A stretch of DNA of 64,000 nucleotides from Streptomyces alfalfae (GCF_004127445.1 NZ_QEXM01000012.1:1-64000), one strand, 5' to 3'; positions 31,557 to 40,258 are shown, counted from the stretch's first letter. Numbers and translations are program-made. The notes: a model not told the origin generated them from the letters alone.

Positions 31557-33662
31557 ATGTCCGCCGGTGCACGCCTCGCCCGTTGGCTCGTCCCCGTCGT
31601 GCTTCTCGTCGCCTGGCTCGGCGTCGGCGGGGCGCTCGGCCCGTACGCCGGGAAACTGGGCGAGGTCGCCACCAACGACCAGGCCGCCTTCCTTCCGCGG
31701 AACGCCGAGTCGACGCGGGTCATCGACGCGCAGCGCGCCTTCGACCAGGAGGAGACGCTGCCCGCCGTCGTCGTGTGGACCGCCGGCGACGGCGAGCGGG
31801 CGCGGCGTCTGACGGCCGCGCAGCGGGACGCGGCCTCCCGGGCGCTGCGCTCGCTGGACGGCTCGCCCGGCACGGCGGGCCGCGCCTCGCCCGCCCTGGC
31901 GGCCGAGGACGGCCGCGCGCTGCGGGGCGTCGTGCAGTTGCGGCCGGATCTGGGGGACGAGCTGCCCGGCACCCTGGAGCGGATCGAGAAGGCGGCCGCG
32001 CAGGTGCCGGACGCCACCGCGCGGCTGGCGGGACCCGCGGCGACCCAGGCCGACCTGTCCGACGCCTTCGCGGGGATCGACGGCATCCTCCTGGGCGTCG
32101 CCCTGGTCACCGTCCTGCTGATCCTGCTGCTCGTCTACCGCAGCCTGCTGCTGCCGTTCGTCATCATCATCGGCGCGGTGTTCGCGCTGGGGCTGGCCTG
32201 CGCGATCGTCTACGCGCTGGCCGACCACGGCGTCGTACGCGTCGACGGGCAGGTGCAGGGCATCCTGTCGATCCTCGTCATCGGCGCGGCCACCGACTAC
32301 GCACTGCTGCTCACCGCGCGCTTCCGCGAGGAACTGGCGCTCGGCGGCGACCGGGTGGCCGCCATGCGCTCCGCGCTGCGCCGCTCGACGGGACCCGTCG
32401 TCGCCAGTGGCGCGACGGTGGCTCTCGGCCTGCTCGCCCTGCTGCTCAGCGACCTGACCAACAACCGGGCGCTCGGCCCCGTCGGCGCCATCGGCATCGC
32501 CTGCGCGGTCCTGAGCGCGCTGACCTTCCTGCCCGCGGCGCTGCTCCTGCTCGGGCGGGCCGCGTACTGGCCGGCCAAGCCGCGCGCCACGCGGGACGGC
32601 GCGGCCGGGCACGGCCTGTGGCGCAGGGTGGCCGAGGTCGTGGACCGGGCGCCGCGCAAGGTCTGGGCGTGGACGCTCGCCGCGCTGTGCGTGTGCGCCG
32701 CCTTCGCCCCGACGCTGGACTCCAAGGGCGTCCCGCTGGACGAGATCTTCGTCAACGACGCGCCCTCCGTGGCGGCGCAGCAGACCCTGGGCGAGCACTT
32801 CCCCGGCGGCTCCGGCAACCCCGCCGTCGTGATCGCCGACGCCGCGCGGCTCGACGAGGTCACCTCCGCGGTGCGGCGGACCGAGGGCGTGGCCGAGGCC
32901 TCGGCGGTGACCGCGTCCGGCCGCCCCGGAGCGGGTGAACCCCTCGTGGTCGACGGCCGCGTACGCCTCGACGTCACGCTGAAGGACCCCACCGACAGTG
33001 ACGCCGCCAAGGAGACCGTGGTGCGGCTGCGCGACGCGGTGCACGCGGTGGACGGCGCCGACGGCCTCGTCGGCGGCTACACCGCCCAGCAGCACGACAC
33101 CCAGCGGACGGCGGAGCACGACCGCACGCTGATCATGCCGGTCGTCCTGGCGATCATCCTGGTGATCCTGGTCGGCCTGCTGCGCTCACTGCTGATGCCC
33201 CTGCTCCTGGTCGCGACGGTCGCCCTCAACTTCGTCGCCACCCTCGGCGTGTCCTCGCTGGTCTTCCAGCACGTGTTCGGCTTCAGCGGCACCGACGCCT
33301 CCGTGCCGCTCTACGGCTTCGTCTTCCTCGTGGCACTCGGCGTGGACTACAACATCTTCCTGATGTCCCGGGTGCGCGAGGAAGCCGTGCGGCACGGCAC
33401 GCGCGAGGGCGTCCTGCGCGGTCTGACGGCGACCGGCGGCGTGATCACCTCGGCCGGTGTCGTCCTGGCCGCGACGTTCGCCGCGCTGGGCGTCATCCCC
33501 CTGGCGTTCCTCCTCCAGATCGCCTTCATCGTCGCCTTCGGCGTCCTCCTCGACACCCTGGTCGTACGGTCGCTCCTCGTGCCCGCGCTGGTCCGCGACA
33601 TCGGCGACACCGCGTGGTGGCCGGGCCGGCCCGGCGGCGGGGCGACCCGAGAGGGTCACTGA
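31557..33662 (+). CDS. MMPL/RND-family transporter
   Basis: This 701-residue transporter has the two-fold MMPL architecture: one N-terminal helix, a periplasmic loop (residues 30-170), five helices, a second helix and loop, and five more helices. Proton-relay motifs are present in both halves: VIGAATDYALLLTARFREEL near 245 and ALGVDYNIFLMSRVREEA near 600. Streptomyces MMPL proteins export lipids, pigments or drugs. No regulator is adjacent; the 260-bp upstream gap has no visible gene. The substrate is unknown. Confidence 0.85.
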   Translation: MSAGARLARWLVPVVLLVAWLGVGGALGPYAGKLGEVATNDQAAFLPRNAESTRVIDAQRAFDQEETLPAVVVWTAGDGERARRLTAAQRDAASRALRSLDGSPGTAGRASPALAAEDGRALRGVVQLRPDLGDELPGTLERIEKAAAQVPDATARLAGPAATQADLSDAFAGIDGILLGVALVTVLLILLLVYRSLLLPFVIIIGAVFALGLACAIVYALADHGVVRVDGQVQGILSILVIGAATDYALLLTARFREELALGGDRVAAMRSALRRSTGPVVASGATVALGLLALLLSDLTNNRALGPVGAIGIACAVLSALTFLPAALLLLGRAAYWPAKPRATRDGAAGHGLWRRVAEVVDRAPRKVWAWTLAALCVCAAFAPTLDSKGVPLDEIFVNDAPSVAAQQTLGEHFPGGSGNPAVVIADAARLDEVTSAVRRTEGVAEASAVTASGRPGAGEPLVVDGRVRLDVTLKDPTDSDAAKETVVRLRDAVHAVDGADGLVGGYTAQQHDTQRTAEHDRTLIMPVVLAIILVILVGLLRSLLMPLLLVATVALNFVATLGVSSLVFQHVFGFSGTDASVPLYGFVFLVALGVDYNIFLMSRVREEAVRHGTREGVLRGLTATGGVITSAGVVLAATFAALGVIPLAFLLQIAFIVAFGVLLDTLVVRSLLVPALVRDIGDTAWWPGRPGGGATREGH

Positions 33663-33743
33663 AACCCTCCGCCGCGCACGGGCCCTGACCGAGCATCACG
33701 GGCGGACCTGGCCGTCTTCGCGGGGCCGGCCGATGGAGTGCGG

Positions 33744-34076
33744 TCAGATCTCGATGAGCCGCAGGGTCTCCATCCGGTCCCAGCCGCGGGCGGCCACCCG
33801 TTCCCGCAGCCCGAGCGCGGTGGGCGCGCGCACCAGCAGGCACTGCGGCGGCCGGAGGTTGTTCGCGAGCGCGACGAGGATCTCCAGCGCACTGTTGGCG
33901 AGGTAGTGCACACCGGTCAGGTCCACGGTGATCTCCTGCGTGTGCAGGCTCTGTTCGGCGAGGGCGATGGCCAGCGGCCCCTTGTGGGTGCCGATGACCT
34001 CGCCGAAGAGGCAGACGCCCGGCGTGGTGCTGGAAGGAGTGATGAGAAGCAGCTCGTCGGCGAAATAGCCGCGCAT
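33744..34076 (-). CDS. STAS-domain protein without a phosphorylatable serine motif
   Basis: The most likely start is ATG 34076 (MRGYFADELLLITP), giving 110 residues; the longer frame upstream is not protein-like. The STAS core reads GVCLFGEVIGTHKGPLAIAL, VDLTGVHYLANSALEILVAL and CLLVRAPTALGLRERV. At the site of CDSSG it has LANSA, keeping one serine but not the usual context. It could be an antagonist of an anti-sigma factor or a MlaB-like adaptor. It is the third STAS protein in the window and has no kinase next to it. Confidence 0.62.
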   Translation of the reverse strand: MRGYFADELLLITPSSTTPGVCLFGEVIGTHKGPLAIALAEQSLHTQEITVDLTGVHYLANSALEILVALANNLRPPQCLLVRAPTALGLRERVAARGWDRMETLRLIEI

Positions 34077-34432
34077 GACAACCCCGGGTGCAGTGCACCG
34101 ATGAAGGGATGCGGCGACGGGGAACGAGCACCCGAAGAAAGGTCCCGGACTCGGTGCCAAGGAGCGGGCGCAGAGTCCCGCTGGACGCAGCCGCTGGCGG
34201 AGAGAGCCCAACTCCGGGCCCGAGAGATCGCCGGAACTCCACCGCCGCGCTGACGACTGCGGGGATTCCACGGACTTCTCCACAAGCTACCGCAACGGCG
34301 CCGGCACGGTGGAACTACGTGAGCCATTCACTCAGGCGGCTGACGTCATGCCTTCCGGAACCCACGAGGCCGAGGTGACGTCTACCGGGGCACAAGATCA
34401 CCGCCCGTCGGTGGACCCCGGAGGAGTTCGGC
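34077..34432. other. Divergent intergenic region, no gene seen
   Basis: About 356 bp lie between the STAS gene (leftward) and the phosphatase gene (rightward). The frames here are Arg/Ser/Pro-rich without ribosome binding sites. Both promoters are expected in this stretch, but no standard -35/-10 pair is convincing. Confidence 0.35.
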
Positions 34433-35050
34433 ATGACAGGCACGGCCACCCGCCATCTCTACCTCGTACGGCACGGCGAGGCGACGGCCGACGAGAGCGG
34501 GCTGACCGAGGCGGGACGGCAGCAGGCCACACTGCTCGGCCGACGCCTGCGGGACGTGCCGCTCGCCGCCGTCCACCACGGCCCGCTGGCACGGGCGCGG
34601 CAGACCGCGCGCCTGATCGGCGACCAGCTCGACGGCGTCCCGCTGCACGTCTCGGAACTGGCGGACGACTTCGTCCCCCACGTGCCCGAGCGGGACGAAC
34701 TCCCGCCGGAGTCGGCGGACCTCTTCCTCCGCTTCCTCGCAGGCTCCGGCGCCGACGAACGCGGTCCGGACCTGGCCCGGCGGGCGCTGGCGGAGTTCAC
34801 CGGTCCGGTGGCGGGCGACGAGGACCGGCACGAACTGGTCGTGACGCACAACTTCCTGATCGCCTGGCTCGTACGGGACGCGTTGTACGCGCCGAAGTGG
34901 CGCTGGCTCGGGATCAACCACGCCAACGCGGCGCTGACCGTCATCCGGTACCCGGTCGACCGTCCCGCCTCCGTCGTGGTCTCCAACGACATGCGCCACC
35001 TGCCCGCCGAACTGCGCTGGACCGGCTTCCCGTCCGAGGCGCACGTCTGA
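34433..35050 (+). CDS. Histidine phosphatase family protein
   Basis: This 205-residue branch-1 histidine phosphatase has the catalytic RHG triad LYLVRHGEATADESGLTEAG at residues 9-28. The second arginine is in HHGPLARARQTA, and the second catalytic His is in LVVTHNFLIAWLVRD. The acid/base Glu region is around HVSELADDF. Relatives dephosphorylate sugars, nucleotides or proteins (phosphoglycerate-mutase fold). It is monocistronic and its substrate is unknown. Confidence 0.82.
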   Translation: MTGTATRHLYLVRHGEATADESGLTEAGRQQATLLGRRLRDVPLAAVHHGPLARARQTARLIGDQLDGVPLHVSELADDFVPHVPERDELPPESADLFLRFLAGSGADERGPDLARRALAEFTGPVAGDEDRHELVVTHNFLIAWLVRDALYAPKWRWLGINHANAALTVIRYPVDRPASVVVSNDMRHLPAELRWTGFPSEAHV

Positions 35051-35080
35051 ACCGGACGCGGGGCCGACGCGGGCCCCGCG

Positions 35081-35109
35081 TTGACAGAGATCTGTCGACA
35101 TGTTGCTAT
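35081..35109 (+). promoter_or_regulatory. Promoter with overlapping operator dyad for the monooxygenase gene
   Basis: A consensus -35 TTGACA (35081-35086) is followed after 17 bp by TGCTAT (35104-35109), about 100 bp before the monooxygenase start. The dyad GACAGA-GA-TCTGTC (35083-35096) overlaps the -35 box, so a repressor could block this promoter. No regulator is encoded next to it. Confidence 0.55.
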
Positions 35110-35210
35110 AGGTCGCCACTCGGCCGGGTCTGTGCCGCACGCGCGTCGCACGGGCACCGGAACCACAGCCACATGACCGGGGTGGCGCCCCCGAACCAGA
35201 GCGAGGACTC

Positions 35211-36428
35211 ATGCCGCAGCGCGCCGCGACCATCGTCGGCGGCGGGATCGGCGGCCTCGCGACCGCCGTCGCCCTGCACCGAAGAGGCTGGCGCGTCGAA
35301 GTACGGGAACGCGCCCCGCGGTTCACCGAGGTCGGCGCCGGCATCTCGCTCTGGCCGAACGCGCTGCGCGCCCTGGACGCGCTCGGCCTGGCCGAGACGG
35401 TGCTGTCCCTCGGAGCCGTCGAGCACGGGGGTGGCGTACGCGACCGCCGGGGCCGCTGGCTCTCCCGCACGGACAACGCGGAGCTGGAACGGCGCTTCGG
35501 TCATCCGCTGACGGTCCTGCACCGCGCGGACCTGCTCCGGGCGCTCGCCGACGCGCTGCCCGCCGACAGCCTGCGGTCCGGCAGCGAGGTCACCTCGGTC
35601 CGCGAGGAGAAGGCCCGACCGGACGAGGACCACGGCTGCCTCGTGGTCGAGCACGGACAACAGGGGCAGGGGCGAGGCGAGTCGCTGCCCGATCTCGTGG
35701 TCGGCGCCGACGGGCTGCGCAGCGCGGTCCGGCGGGCCCTGTGGCCCGACGCGCCGGAGCCCCGCTACGCCGGTTACACCGCCTGGCGCATGGTCACCGA
35801 TCCCCTGCCCGAACCGCCCGCCGAGGGCGCGGCGACCTGGGGGCGCGGGGAGAGGTTCGGATACACGGCGTTGCCGGGCGGCCGGATGTACTGCTTCGCG
35901 ACCGCGACACTCCCGGCGGGGACGGCCTTCGACACCACCGAGCACGCCGAACTGCTGCGCCGCTTCGGCTCCTGGCCCGCGCCGATCCCCCGCCTCCTCG
36001 CGGCCGTGCCCGAGGACGCGGTGCTCCGCCACGACCTGTACGCGTTGCCACCCCTGCCCTCCTTCGTCCGGGGCCGGGCCGCGCTGCTCGGCGACGCCGC
36101 GCACGCCATGACCCCGAACCTCGGCCAGGGCGCGTGCCAGGCGCTGGAGGACGCGGTGACGCTGGCCCACTGCCTGGACGGCGCCGCCGACGTGGCCGCC
36201 GCACTCCGCTCGTACGACCGGCAGCGACGCCCGCGCACCCGGATGGTCACCCGCCGCTCGGCCCGCCTCGGCACGCTCGGCCAGTTGGCGTGGCCGCCCG
36301 CGGTGTTCGCGCGTGACCTCGCCGCCCGGCTGACGCCCGCTCGGGCGACGGTGCGGTCCATGGCCCCCGTGCTCGGCTGGACCGCGCCCGGCGGCCGGGT
36401 CACCTCGGCGCAGAGCGGGGGCCGCTGA
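35211..36428 (+). CDS. FAD-dependent monooxygenase (PHBH-like, group A)
   Basis: This 405-residue flavoprotein hydroxylase has the N-terminal dinucleotide-binding motif IVGGGIGGLATAVALHRRGW, the DG motif LVVGADGLRSAVRRALW near 165 and the FAD ribityl motif LLGDAAHAMTPNLGQGACQA near 295. These define aromatic or polyketide hydroxylases of the UbiH/PHBH type. Zeaxanthin-epoxidase-like members are close in pattern (GAGISLWPNALRALDALGL). Its stop overlaps the start of the next gene (ATGA). No biosynthetic cluster surrounds it, so its substrate is unknown. Confidence 0.83.
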   Translation: MPQRAATIVGGGIGGLATAVALHRRGWRVEVRERAPRFTEVGAGISLWPNALRALDALGLAETVLSLGAVEHGGGVRDRRGRWLSRTDNAELERRFGHPLTVLHRADLLRALADALPADSLRSGSEVTSVREEKARPDEDHGCLVVEHGQQGQGRGESLPDLVVGADGLRSAVRRALWPDAPEPRYAGYTAWRMVTDPLPEPPAEGAATWGRGERFGYTALPGGRMYCFATATLPAGTAFDTTEHAELLRRFGSWPAPIPRLLAAVPEDAVLRHDLYALPPLPSFVRGRAALLGDAAHAMTPNLGQGACQALEDAVTLAHCLDGAADVAAALRSYDRQRRPRTRMVTRRSARLGTLGQLAWPPAVFARDLAARLTPARATVRSMAPVLGWTAPGGRVTSAQSGGR

Positions 36429-37963
36429 TGCCGGACTGGACGTATCACCCGCTGCGGGGCGCCGCCGCCGCCCTCCTCGGCCGACGCCGCTCACAGCTCA
36501 CCGCGCTGCGGGTCCTCGCCTCGATCGGAGCCCGCCCCGCGGGCGCGCGGCTGATCGCCCGCGGCTTCGGCCACCGGCATCCGCCGCGGCGTCTCGCGGG
36601 CGACGTGGCCGGGGTGCCCGTGGCGGTACGCCTCGGAATATCCGTGCCGCCCTCGCTGGCCCACGAGACGGTGCGCGCCATGCCGCCGCTGGGGGCCGGT
36701 GTCGTGGAGGTGGGCCCGGTCGGGGCGGCCGACGTGGACAGGGTGCGGGAGGCGGCCACGGGCCGTTCGATACCGGTGGTGGTCCGCGACTGCGACCCGT
36801 CACTCGAAGCGGCCCTCGCCCCGCATGTCGACGGGTTCACTCGCGGCGACGATCCGCGCGTGCTCCGGGTGTCCGACGCGTCGGTCACCGCCGCCGCCAC
36901 GGCGCTCGGCGAACCGGGCGCCGTCGTCCTCGCCCGTCCCGAGGTGCTCGTGGCGTCCGGGCCCGGCTGGTTCGCCCGCGTCACCGAGGCGGCCACCCCC
37001 ACCGCGCCCGCCCCGGCCCTGCGGGACGTCGGCCGGTCGCCCCGCCGCTGGCCCGCCTGGTGGTGGGCGCTGCTCGTCGGCCTCGGGATGACCGGCGCGG
37101 GGCTCGGCGCCGCCGCGATCACGCTCGGTCCCGTACTGCTCTGGTACGACCGCGACTACCTGGGCATGACGGTGCATGAGCTGCACGGCGTCAACCACCA
37201 TCTGGTGCACTTCCTCCAGCACGACCGGATCACCATGGCCGGCACGATGGTGTCGATCGGCGCCCTCTACACGGGCCTCGCGGTGGGTGGCATCAGACAC
37301 GGCCGGCCCTGGGCCCGGGAGGTGTACCTGGTCTCGGGGGCGATCGGCTTCCCCACCCTCTTCTACTTCCTTTCCACCGGCTTCGTGGAGCCCCTGCACA
37401 CGGCCACCACCGTCGTGCTCTTCCCGATGTTCCTGGCGGCGGTCCTGCGCCGCGCGCACGCCGTGCCGCGCTGGCGGCCGGTCCCCGAGGGGCCCGAGCC
37501 GGAGCGCCGACGGGCCCTGGTCGGGCAGTTGCTGCTGATCGTCACGGGAGCGGGGCTGTTCGTCGGCGGGGCGGTGATCTCGGTGGTCGGCCTCACGAGT
37601 GTCTTCGTACCGACGGACCTGACGTTCCTCGGCACGGACGCGCGGGCGCTGGACGCGGTGAACCCCAGGATCGTCCCGTTCCTCGCGCACGACCGCGCGG
37701 GGTTCGGCGGCGCCCTGATGTCCGCCGCGGTGGCCATCGTCCTGGTCAGCGCGTGGGGTTGGCGGCGCGGCGAGGCCTGGGTGTTCTGGAGCCTGGCCGT
37801 GGCGGCGGCGGCGGGCTTCCTGCCGGCCGTGGCGGTGCACGGCACGATCCACTACACCGACTTCATCCACCTGGCCCCCGTCTACTTCGGCATCGTCCTG
37901 ACCGCCACGGGACTCCTGCTGGCACGGCCCTACTTGTGCGCGAAGGCGCCCGCGGGTCCGTGA
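36428..37963 (+). CDS. DHODH-like N-terminus fused to a polytopic membrane domain
   Basis: In this 511-residue protein, residues 1-190 resemble class 2 dihydroorotate dehydrogenases (LRVLASIGARPAGARLIARG, GVPVAVRLGISVPPS, LGAGVVEVGPVGAADVDRVR). The FMN-binding and catalytic C-terminal half of the barrel is missing. Residues about 205-511 form seven to eight membrane helices with DRDYLGMTVHELHGVNHHLV, then VHFLQHDRITMAGTM and a second FLAHDRAGFGGALM copy. This suggests a duplicated module with conserved His/Asp. It is coupled to the monooxygenase gene. Enzyme activity as a DHODH is unlikely; a membrane or quinone-linked role is speculation. Confidence 0.65.
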   Translation: MPDWTYHPLRGAAAALLGRRRSQLTALRVLASIGARPAGARLIARGFGHRHPPRRLAGDVAGVPVAVRLGISVPPSLAHETVRAMPPLGAGVVEVGPVGAADVDRVREAATGRSIPVVVRDCDPSLEAALAPHVDGFTRGDDPRVLRVSDASVTAAATALGEPGAVVLARPEVLVASGPGWFARVTEAATPTAPAPALRDVGRSPRRWPAWWWALLVGLGMTGAGLGAAAITLGPVLLWYDRDYLGMTVHELHGVNHHLVHFLQHDRITMAGTMVSIGALYTGLAVGGIRHGRPWAREVYLVSGAIGFPTLFYFLSTGFVEPLHTATTVVLFPMFLAAVLRRAHAVPRWRPVPEGPEPERRRALVGQLLLIVTGAGLFVGGAVISVVGLTSVFVPTDLTFLGTDARALDAVNPRIVPFLAHDRAGFGGALMSAAVAIVLVSAWGWRRGEAWVFWSLAVAAAAGFLPAVAVHGTIHYTDFIHLAPVYFGIVLTATGLLLARPYLCAKAPAGP

Positions 37964-38015
37964 CCGGCCGCGCGGCCGGGCCGGTTCCCCGGCCCGGCCG
38001 CGCGCTCAACACACA

Positions 38016-38045
38016 AGCCCCGCCCCGCGATTGCGGGACGGGGCT
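38016..38045. terminator. Bidirectional hairpin between the membrane protein gene and the tRNA
   Basis: AAGCCCCG (38016-38023) pairs with CGGGGCTT (38038-38045), and the inner CCCCGC/GCGGG continues the stem. It lies 50 bp beyond the membrane protein stop on the plus strand and 8 bp beyond the tRNA 3' end on the minus strand, so it can serve both. Confidence 0.65.
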
Positions 38046-38052
38046 TCGTCGG

Positions 38053-38122
38053 AGCGCCGGGCAGGCCTTGCACCTGCATTTCCCCGCAGGAAGCGGGGCG
38101 TCTTTCCTTGGACCACCGACGC
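38053..38122 (-). tRNA. Divergent tRNA-Gly (anticodon TCC)
   Basis: Read on the minus strand, 70 nt fold into a full cloverleaf. The acceptor GCGTCGG pairs with CCGGCGC (one G-U). The D arm contains GTCC-AAGGAA-AGAC, the anticodon stem CCCCG/CGGGG encloses loop CTTCCTG with TCC at 38091-38089, and the T arm is GCAGG-TGCAAGG-CCTGC. The discriminator is T and no CCA is encoded. Oddities are T instead of a purine after the anticodon, G in place of T55 in the T loop, and a weak D stem. It may be a minor, non-canonical or decayed tRNA. A promoter lies 40 bp upstream and a hairpin follows. Confidence 0.6.
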
Positions 38123-38162
38123 GTGCCCGGTCACCGTGTCTCCGGCGACCTGCTCAAGATCC

Positions 38163-38191
38163 ACTATAGCGCATGACGGGACCACGTCGAA
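38163..38191 (-). promoter_or_regulatory. Promoter of the tRNA-Gly-like gene
   Basis: On the minus strand TTCGAC (38191-38186), a 17-bp spacer and TATAGT (38168-38163) form a good housekeeping-type promoter. It would start transcription about 33 nt before the tRNA 5' end. It overlaps the last codons of the VOC pseudogene. Confidence 0.5.
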
Positions 38192-38524
38192 CCCTTGAGC
38201 CTTTTCCATCCCCGGCGTTCGCCGAGCACGCACAATCCGTTGGCCTCGGGGTCGGCGAGGACGACCCACGGTTCGTCGCCGATCCGGCCGACGTCGGTGC
38301 GCTTCGCCCCGAGGGCGTGGAGGCGGGCGGCCCCGGCGTCGCGACCGTCCGGGCGGAAGTCGAGGCGCAGAGGGGCTCTTCGTCGTCCCGCGGCCGTCCG
38401 CCGCGCCGAAGAGCAGACCGGGGAGGCGGTCCGGCGCCGGTCTGATCTCGAACTCCTCGGCGGATTCCTCGACCACCACCCAGCCGAGCGCTTCGGCGCC
38501 CGGCGGCGCCGCGTGCGCGATCAC
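38164..38524 (-). pseudogene. VOC-family (glyoxalase-like) protein, single frameshift
   Basis: GTG 38524 overlaps the LysR stop (GTGA), and the first half reads ALGWVVVEESAEEFEIRPAP, then DRLPGLLFG. Near 38370 the frame is lost. The family's second half continues in another frame: LRLDFRPDGRDAGAARLHAL, then DEPWVVLADPEANGLCVLGE and a stop at 38164. A single small indel restores a normal protein of about 118 residues. It is translationally coupled to the LysR gene. Either this is a recent pseudogene or the base is a sequencing error. Confidence 0.6.
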
Positions 38525-39441
38525 GCCGGCTCGCTGAGCCCGTGGGCCCGCGCCGCCTCCACGGCGGTCGCCCGCTGGGCCGCGAACGTGCGGAAGCGGC
38601 GGGTCGCCGGTGTCATCGCGCGGCCCTCGTGCCAGGCCAGACCCACCTGGCGGTGGGCGTTGGCGTCGGCGAGCGGGACCAGCCGTACACCCGACGCCGA
38701 CGGGGCGCCGCCACCGGCCGGGACCAGGGAGACGCCGAGACCCGCCGCGACCATGGCCATGATGGTCGCCACGTCGTCGGCTTCGGCCGCCACCGACGGG
38801 GTCACCGCTGCCCGGTGGAACACCTCGCAGGTCACTTCCCGCAGCCCCAGGGCGCGGCGCATGATGATGACCCGTTCGTCGGCGAGTTCGGCGAGACGCA
38901 CCCGGGTCCGGTCGGCGAAGCGGTGCCGCTCGGGCACCGCGAGGTGCAGCGGTTCTTCGCCCAGCGGCAGCCAGCCGATGCGGTCGTCCGCCGGGCGCGG
39001 CGCCGTGACGGCCGCGTCGACGGCGCCCTCCAGGAGGAGTGACAGGACGTGTTCGGCGGCGTCCTGACGCAGCGTGATACGGGCGCGGGGCGCCTCCTGC
39101 CGGTACGCGGTGAGCAGCCCCGGCACGAGCCAGGCGCCCAGCGAGGGCGCGCAGACGAGGGCGAGGGTGTCGTCGGCGGGTTCGGCGAGGGCCGCGATCC
39201 GGTCCCGCGCGGTGTCGAGCTCGTCCAGGGCCCGCCGGGCGTGGCGGCGCAGCACCCGGCCCGCGTCGTTCAGCCGCAGTCGGCCGTGTCCGCGGTCGAA
39301 CAGCTCGCTCCCGGCGCTCTTCTCCAGCCGCCGCAGGGCGCGGGAGAGCGTCGACTGGTCGATGTGCAGGCGGCCGGCCGCCTCCGTCACGTGCTCGGTC
39401 TCGGCAAGGACGAGGAACCAGCGCAGGTCGTCGAGATCCAC
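38521..39441 (-). CDS. LysR-family transcriptional regulator
   Basis: This regulator of about 306 residues starts at GTG 39441 (VDLDDLRWFLVLAE) or ATG 39465. The winged helix is FLVLAETEHVTEAAGRLHID followed by QSTLSRALRRLEKSAG. The periplasmic-binding-protein-like effector domain follows from about residue 90 (LALVCAPSLGAWLVPGLLTA). LysR proteins activate divergent genes in response to small molecules. The gene facing it across 80 bp encodes a SnoaL-like protein, its likely target. The VOC gene behind it is in the same transcript. Confidence 0.82.
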   Translation of the reverse strand: MDLDDLRWFLVLAETEHVTEAAGRLHIDQSTLSRALRRLEKSAGSELFDRGHGRLRLNDAGRVLRRHARRALDELDTARDRIAALAEPADDTLALVCAPSLGAWLVPGLLTAYRQEAPRARITLRQDAAEHVLSLLLEGAVDAAVTAPRPADDRIGWLPLGEEPLHLAVPERHRFADRTRVRLAELADERVIIMRRALGLREVTCEVFHRAAVTPSVAAEADDVATIMAMVAAGLGVSLVPAGGGAPSASGVRLVPLADANAHRQVGLAWHEGRAMTPATRRFRTFAAQRATAVEAARAHGLSEPA

Positions 39442-39522
39442 CCTGGAAGTATGCACGCGGCGCATGGCGCCCCCGCGCAACGGTCATTTCCCTTTCCGGG
39501 GTCATCGCCGCAGGCTGGAGCC

Positions 39523-39936
39523 ATGTTGACGACGAACGAAGACCTCGGGTCCCGGCACGCGCTCGCGGCGGCCTTCCAGCGCTGCCTGGCGGAGCGCGAC
39601 TGGGTGACCCTGCGGACCCTGTTCACCGAGGACGCGACCTGGACCCTGCCCGGCGACAACCAGGTGTCGGGGCATGTGGAGGGGGCGGACGCGGTCGTGG
39701 AACGGGCCCGCCTCATCGCCGGCTTCGGCCTCCGTTTCGACCTGCTGCACGTCCTGGTCAGCCGGGACAACATGGCCCTGTCGCTGCACAACACCGCGGA
39801 GCGGGACGGCGTCGTCCTCGACGAGTACCTGGCCACGGTGTGCCGGCTGCGGGACGGCCGGATCGCCTCCGTGGAGACGTACCTGTCGGATGTGCCCGGC
39901 ATGAACGCCTTCTTCGCGCAGCGCGATCAGCCATGA
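39523..39936 (+). CDS. SnoaL-like (NTF2-fold) protein
   Basis: This 137-residue protein starts at ATG 39523 with GGAG 6 nt upstream. The NTF2-like fold is recognised by AAAFQRCLAERDWVTLRTLF, then TEDATWTLPGDNQVSGHVEG and DGVVLDEYLATVCRLRDGRI with SVETYLSDVPGM. Members include SnoaL cyclases, ketosteroid isomerases and many proteins of unknown function. The divergent LysR gene suggests inducible expression. No polyketide genes are near, so a cyclase role is unlikely. Confidence 0.75.
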   Translation: MLTTNEDLGSRHALAAAFQRCLAERDWVTLRTLFTEDATWTLPGDNQVSGHVEGADAVVERARLIAGFGLRFDLLHVLVSRDNMALSLHNTAERDGVVLDEYLATVCRLRDGRIASVETYLSDVPGMNAFFAQRDQP

Positions 39937-40036
39937 GCAGCCGGTGACCTGCCAGGTCGGTCCTGACGGTCCGGATGCGAACCCTGCCGCACACTGCGAG
40001 CCTGGATGCGGGGGCGACACAGAGAGGCGGTTGCCC

Positions 40037-40225
40037 ATGTCAGTCATGGACAAGCTGAAGCAGATGCTCAAGGGCCACGAGGACAAGGCCGGCCAGGGCA
40101 TCGACAAGGCGGGTGACTACGTCGACGGGCGGACGCAGGGCAAGTACTCCGGCCAGGTCGACAGCGCCCAGGACCGACTCAAGGACCAGTTTGGCCGGGA
40201 CCAGGACCAGCCTCCGCGGCCCTGA
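40037..40225 (+). CDS. Antitoxin-like protein (MT0933/CsbD-like)
   Basis: This 62-residue, very hydrophilic protein starts at ATG 40037 (MSVMDKLKQMLKGHEDKAGQ). The repeated GIDKAGDYVDGRTQGKYSGQ and DSAQDRLKDQFG resemble the MT0933-type antitoxin family (Pfam PF14013) and CsbD stress proteins. No toxin gene is adjacent, so a general stress role is as likely as a toxin-antitoxin role. A strong hairpin follows it. Confidence 0.72.
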   Translation: MSVMDKLKQMLKGHEDKAGQGIDKAGDYVDGRTQGKYSGQVDSAQDRLKDQFGRDQDQPPRP

Positions 40226-40258
40226 ACCGCGGACCGGGTCCGGGCCGCGACCTCACCG

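Noticed and set aside
38053..38122. tRNA as an integration (att) site of a mobile element
   Set aside because: No duplicated tRNA 3' end, integrase or excisionase gene was seen in the window.
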